Shown in pieces: positions 6,472-8,899 of a stretch of 8,899 nucleotides of DNA. The notes under the pieces were generated by a model. It had not been told where the DNA came from. It did not search any database and saw only the letters and a program-made list of their open reading frames with translations. Position 1 is the stretch's first letter; each line of letters begins with the position of its first letter. Made by a program: the position numbers and the translations under genes. This DNA comes from Verrucomicrobiota bacterium (GTDB lineage Bacteria; Verrucomicrobiota; Verrucomicrobiia; Chthoniobacterales; UBA10450): the NCBI GenBank assembly GCA_003221375.1, contig QHRI01000234.1:1-8899 (forward strand), written 5' to 3'.

Positions 6472-6648
6472 CTAAAAATCGAATCCTACCTTTAACCGAA
6501 ACAATTGGCGTATCTCTTCAGCGAACGTTTGTCCATCTGCGGGCTCGTCTACTTCCGCGCCGCGCACGAAACCGAAGAGTTGCTCGTCTCCGCGTACGAT
6601 AGAAAGGCAACATAAAATCGCAGAAGTAAACGCTAATCTGATTTTCAT
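6472..6648 (-). pseudogene. Internally deleted outer-membrane barrel gene (DUF6662-like), copy nearest the FMN-binding gene
   Basis: An open frame of 58 codons from ATG at 6648. It starts with a signal peptide (MKIRLAFTSAILCCLSIVRG), then DEQLFGFVRGAE, the conserved N-terminus of the DUF6662-like barrel family as I recall it. It then jumps to VDEPADGQTFAEEIRQLFRLKVGFDF. The last 17 residues match the C-terminal strand of the neighbouring paralogue (FGDEHEKYYLRFRVGINF), so the roughly 200 residues between have been lost by an in-frame deletion. The result could still be exported but cannot form a barrel. It ends 6 bp before the FMN-binding gene. The family name is from memory; the paralogy to the gene at 6845-7620 is visible in the sequence. 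Confidence 0.7.
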
Positions 6649-6680
6649 CGCTACGATTTGTAACATCGCGCGATGAATCC

Positions 6681-6815
6681 TGCTGCCGGGCGGTTGCCAA
6701 TTTTTGACGCTGGATTGCAACCCAATTCAAGGTGCACAGCCGCGTGGCGTTAACTGGAATTTTGCGGATCTTTCTCAGCGTACCCGAAAAGGCCCAGCAA
6801 AGATCTGAAAAGCGA
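6681..6815. repeat. Direct repeat, diverged copy (spacer + adenosyltransferase 3' end)
   Basis: This stretch aligns with 7652-7787 in the same orientation, roughly 70% identical by eye with small gaps. It includes an exact 26-bp match (6694-6719 with 7665-7690, offset 971). Both copies sit just upstream of a barrel-gene start. They show that the barrel gene, its promoter region and the end of the preceding gene were duplicated in tandem. Confidence 0.8.
6750..6815 (-). pseudogene. 3' relic of a duplicated cob(I)alamin adenosyltransferase gene
   Basis: Reading the minus strand up to the TAA at 6752-6750, one frame ends YAEKDPQNSS, matching the intact gene's C-terminus YAEKESRTAS. Slightly upstream, in a frame shifted by one base, DLCW matches the intact SDLCWIMAR. 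Both reading frame and sequence have decayed and no start exists. It is non-coding debris left by the tandem duplication; homology upstream of about 6815 fades. Confidence 0.7.
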
Positions 6816-6844
6816 CGAAGACAAACCAGCCTTTTATCGTGCAG

Positions 6845-7620
6845 CTAAAAGTTAATCCCTACTCTGAAGCGTAAGTAATATTTCTCGTGCTCATCGCCAA
6901 AGATGTAGCCGTCGTGCGCGGCAAACTCCTTGTTATCCTGGCTAAATGCCTGCCCGATTGGTAACTGATGAAGGAATCCCAGGGTGGCCCACCAGCGTTC
7001 ACCGCCATAATGAATCGTCGGCCCCAGAAAGTAGGCTGAATGTTCGTGGACAGAGGCATCGGCAAATTCGTGATGATTCCAAAACTCCAAACCTGCCGAC
7101 CAATAGCGCACAAAGCGGTAAGAAAGCCCAGTAAACCATTCGAACATACCGTCACGCTTGTAGCCGCCTTCGTCCTTCTTTTCATATTCAAGTTCGTAAT
7201 TAACGTTCAATGCCCAAACGAGTCGGTCTTCGAGCCAGTTCTTCAACTGTCGAACGGCCTAGCCGGATCGTGTCCCGCGTGCACGTCTTCACCGCCGGTT
7301 TCGTAAATGGCGGGCAAAAGCTTTTTAGGATGCGCCGGATCTGCGACCGGGATGTCATCGTTTGCATTGACGTAATGATGGTTGAGGTAGATCGCGAGCT
7401 GGAAATTATCCGTCACGCCATATTCAAACTCCTCACGAAAATCGACGACGCTGTAGCTGCCATGCTCCTTTTCCCAACGGGTGGTAACCCATTGTTCAAA
7501 TTCACCGTGACCTTTTGGGGTAAGGTCCGTTGTGTAAGTCCACGAAAAGATCGCCTCATGCGCGTACGCAGTGGAAACGCCTAACAAAATTGCAACCGCA
7601 ATAGCTAATCGGAATTTCAT
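6845..7620 (-). pseudogene. Outer-membrane barrel gene (DUF6662-like) broken by deletion/frameshift
   Basis: Two adjoining open frames make one damaged gene. The first (7620 to 7243) has a signal peptide ending AYA, then HEAIFSWTYTTDLTPKGHGEFEQWVTTRWE and alternating amphipathic strands (YGVTDNFQLAIYLNHHYVNA); it stops at TGA after PARPFDS. The second (about 7246 to 6845) begins KNWLEDRLVWALNVNYELEYEKK and ends YYLRFRVGINF, with a terminal aromatic as in outer-membrane proteins. In intact relatives, as I recall, about 40-50 residues (an FDSVSVE...YxxEP...QK segment) connect FDS to KNW, so an out-of-frame deletion near 7243-7248 is likely. MKFRLAI at 7620 is the natural start; earlier in-frame codons lie in the spacer repeat. 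Ligand or function is unknown. The second part has no good start of its own. Confidence 0.7.
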
Positions 7621-7651
7621 CCGACGATGCATAACACGCAGCGACAAATGT

Positions 7652-7787
7652 TGCTGCCGGACCCTTGCCAATTTTTGACGCTGGATTGCAGCGCAATCCA
7701 GGGCACGCAGAGCAACGCCCCGTTAACTGGCGGTTCGCGACTCTTTTTCAGCGTACCTCGCCATGATCCAGCAAAGATCGGAAAGAC
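7652..7787. repeat. Direct repeat, parent copy (adenosyltransferase 3' end + spacer)
   Basis: Partner of 6681-6815 in direct orientation, with an exact 26-bp block at 7665-7690. Here the adenosyltransferase reading frame is intact, so this is the less decayed copy. The conserved TTGGCA (minus strand, within the exact block) could be a -35 element for the barrel genes, but no matching -10 is convincing. Confidence 0.8.
7681..7701 (-). terminator. Perfect 9-bp inverted repeat after the adenosyltransferase gene
   Basis: Arms CTGGATTGC and GCAATCCAG pair perfectly around a 3-nt loop, 21 bp downstream of the adenosyltransferase stop. The minus-strand transcript continues CGTCAAAAATTGG, so there is no U-tract. 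It may be a factor-dependent terminator, an mRNA 3'-end stabiliser, or an operator for the barrel gene. In the duplicated copy the left arm is kept and the right arm is mutated. Confidence 0.4.
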
Positions 7788-8268
7788 GATTTAGGTAACG
7801 CAAAATTTCAGTATTGAATTCCGCGTCGCTGGTGCTCAATGCAGCGATGTGTCGCTCGGCGCGGCGGCATGTTGCGCGAGCAAAATCGAGAGCTGCTGAG
7901 ACGTGTGTCCCCCCGGGAATTACCCAGTCCTTTGGGTAAAGCGATTTGTCCTTCTCGAGATTTTCAATGACCGCTGTGACGCGGTTGACCATCGCCGGTG
8001 TAGTGACGTGAAAGCCATCTTTTGCGTAACGCTGCCGGTCACCAGGCGCCGTTGCCAGTTCGCCCATCACCACGATCAGTTCTCTTTGTGTGGCCAGGAT
8101 TTCGTCAGAAATGAATTTGTCGGCCGCAATGGATCGCGCCAAACCAAGCGCAGCAGACAGCTCATCGACACATCCGTACGCATCGACGCGTACATCGGTC
8201 TTTGGCACCCGATGGCCGTACATCAGGGAAGTTTCACCTCTATCGCCCGTTTTAGTGACGATCGACAT
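7723..8268 (-). CDS. Cob(I)alamin adenosyltransferase, PduO type
   Basis: Transfers adenosyl from ATP to cob(I)alamin to make adenosylcobalamin, in the cytoplasm, as a trimer of five-helix subunits. Numbered from ATG at 8268 (181 aa): the N-terminal ATP loop TKTGDRGETSLMYG is at 5-18, VDAYGCVDELSAALGLAR at 28-45, PGGTHVSAALDFARATCRRAER at 118-139 and YLNRLSDLCWIMAR at 158-171. Asn160, Arg161 and Asp164 are in the conserved C-terminal helix. All are PduO/MMAB hallmarks. A GTG at 8313 would add 15 residues not expected in the family, so I prefer 8268, although neither has a ribosome site. It follows rpoC by 156 bp. Its 3' end has been copied to 6750-6815. No B12-dependent enzyme lies in the window. 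Confidence 0.93.
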   Translation of the reverse strand: MSIVTKTGDRGETSLMYGHRVPKTDVRVDAYGCVDELSAALGLARSIAADKFISDEILATQRELIVVMGELATAPGDRQRYAKDGFHVTTPAMVNRVTAVIENLEKDKSLYPKDWVIPGGTHVSAALDFARATCRRAERHIAALSTSDAEFNTEILRYLNRLSDLCWIMARYAEKESRTAS

Positions 8269-8387
8269 GGCGAAACTGTAGGACGTTTGATTCGCTCGCG
8301 CCAGCTCGCTCACCCTCTCGGGGCTACCCGTCCATGTCGCACGGCTCCCGCCGGCTCCATTCTGTGAAACGCCAATCCATCAGATCA

Positions 8388-8405
8388 CGTCCGCCGCCGC
8401 GGACG
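8388..8405 (-). terminator. GC-rich hairpin downstream of rpoC
   Basis: On the transcript, CGTCCGC and GCGGACG pair perfectly around a GGCG loop, beginning 19 nt after the rpoC stop. The position suits a terminator of the long rpoB-rpoC unit, but TGATCTG follows instead of a U-tract, so a classic intrinsic terminator is not shown. Confidence 0.4.
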
Positions 8406-8424
8406 CTCTACAGCAACGTTACGC

Positions 8425-8899
<475 letters not shown>

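Noticed and set aside
6648..6720. In-frame N-terminal extension of the small barrel remnant
   Set aside because: This stretch is the duplicated spacer, and a classical signal peptide starts at 6648, so the upstream codons are non-coding.
8269..8313. GTG start adding 15 residues to the adenosyltransferase
   Set aside because: PduO-type proteins typically begin right at the TKTGD loop, and GAGAGG abuts the GTG with no spacing, so it cannot serve as a ribosome site.
7903..8367. 154-codon open frame on the plus strand
   Set aside because: It lies antisense to the well-conserved adenosyltransferase gene, shows no recognisable domain, and its composition fits a reverse-complement shadow.
8388..8405. 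Hairpin after rpoC as a definite rho-independent terminator
   Set aside because: The stem is good but no U-tract follows, so it is listed only as a candidate.

Overview
The window is a bacterial chromosomal segment of about 8.9 kb, GC a little above 50% by eye, with every convincing gene on the minus strand. Most starts lack a clear Shine-Dalgarno sequence, EF-Ts is the short (about 200 aa) form, and the outer-membrane barrel genes resemble a family I associate with Verrucomicrobiota (DUF6662-like). I tentatively infer a soil-type verrucomicrobial genome (Chthoniobacterales-like), possibly from a metagenome. This assignment is inference.

Read in transcription order (high to low coordinates): the 3' end of rpoC (8899-8425); a PduO-type cob(I)alamin adenosyltransferase (8268-7723); a broken outer-membrane barrel gene (7620-6845); a relic of the adenosyltransferase 3' end plus its spacer (6815-6681); a second barrel gene shrunk by a large internal deletion (6648-6472); and a tightly packed trio of a secreted FMN-binding protein, ApbE flavin transferase and a four-helix cytochrome b-like membrane protein (6465-4585). 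Next come rpsB and tsf (4450-3028), a two-part LigD-type end-joining ligase whose halves lie in different frames across an A9 run (2924-1198), a GT4 glycosyltransferase (1114-59), and the first codons of what is probably a glycogen-debranching enzyme (59-1), overlapping it by one base.

Two stories stand out. First, LigD: the 3'-phosphoesterase frame runs into the heptamer A AAA AAG, in the exact phase needed for a -1 shift, and a -1 shift (or one extra A) would give a 575-residue phosphoesterase-ligase fusion. The ligase part has no good start of its own. This is programmed frameshifting, transcriptional slippage, a natural mutation or a one-base sequence error. Second, the 6.47-7.79 kb region is an old tandem duplication covering the tail of the adenosyltransferase gene, its spacer and the barrel gene. 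Both barrel copies are now damaged in different ways.

Functionally, the FMN-binding protein, ApbE and cytochrome trio looks like an extracytoplasmic flavin-based electron-transfer module. The barrel genes immediately upstream may once have been its outer-membrane partner.
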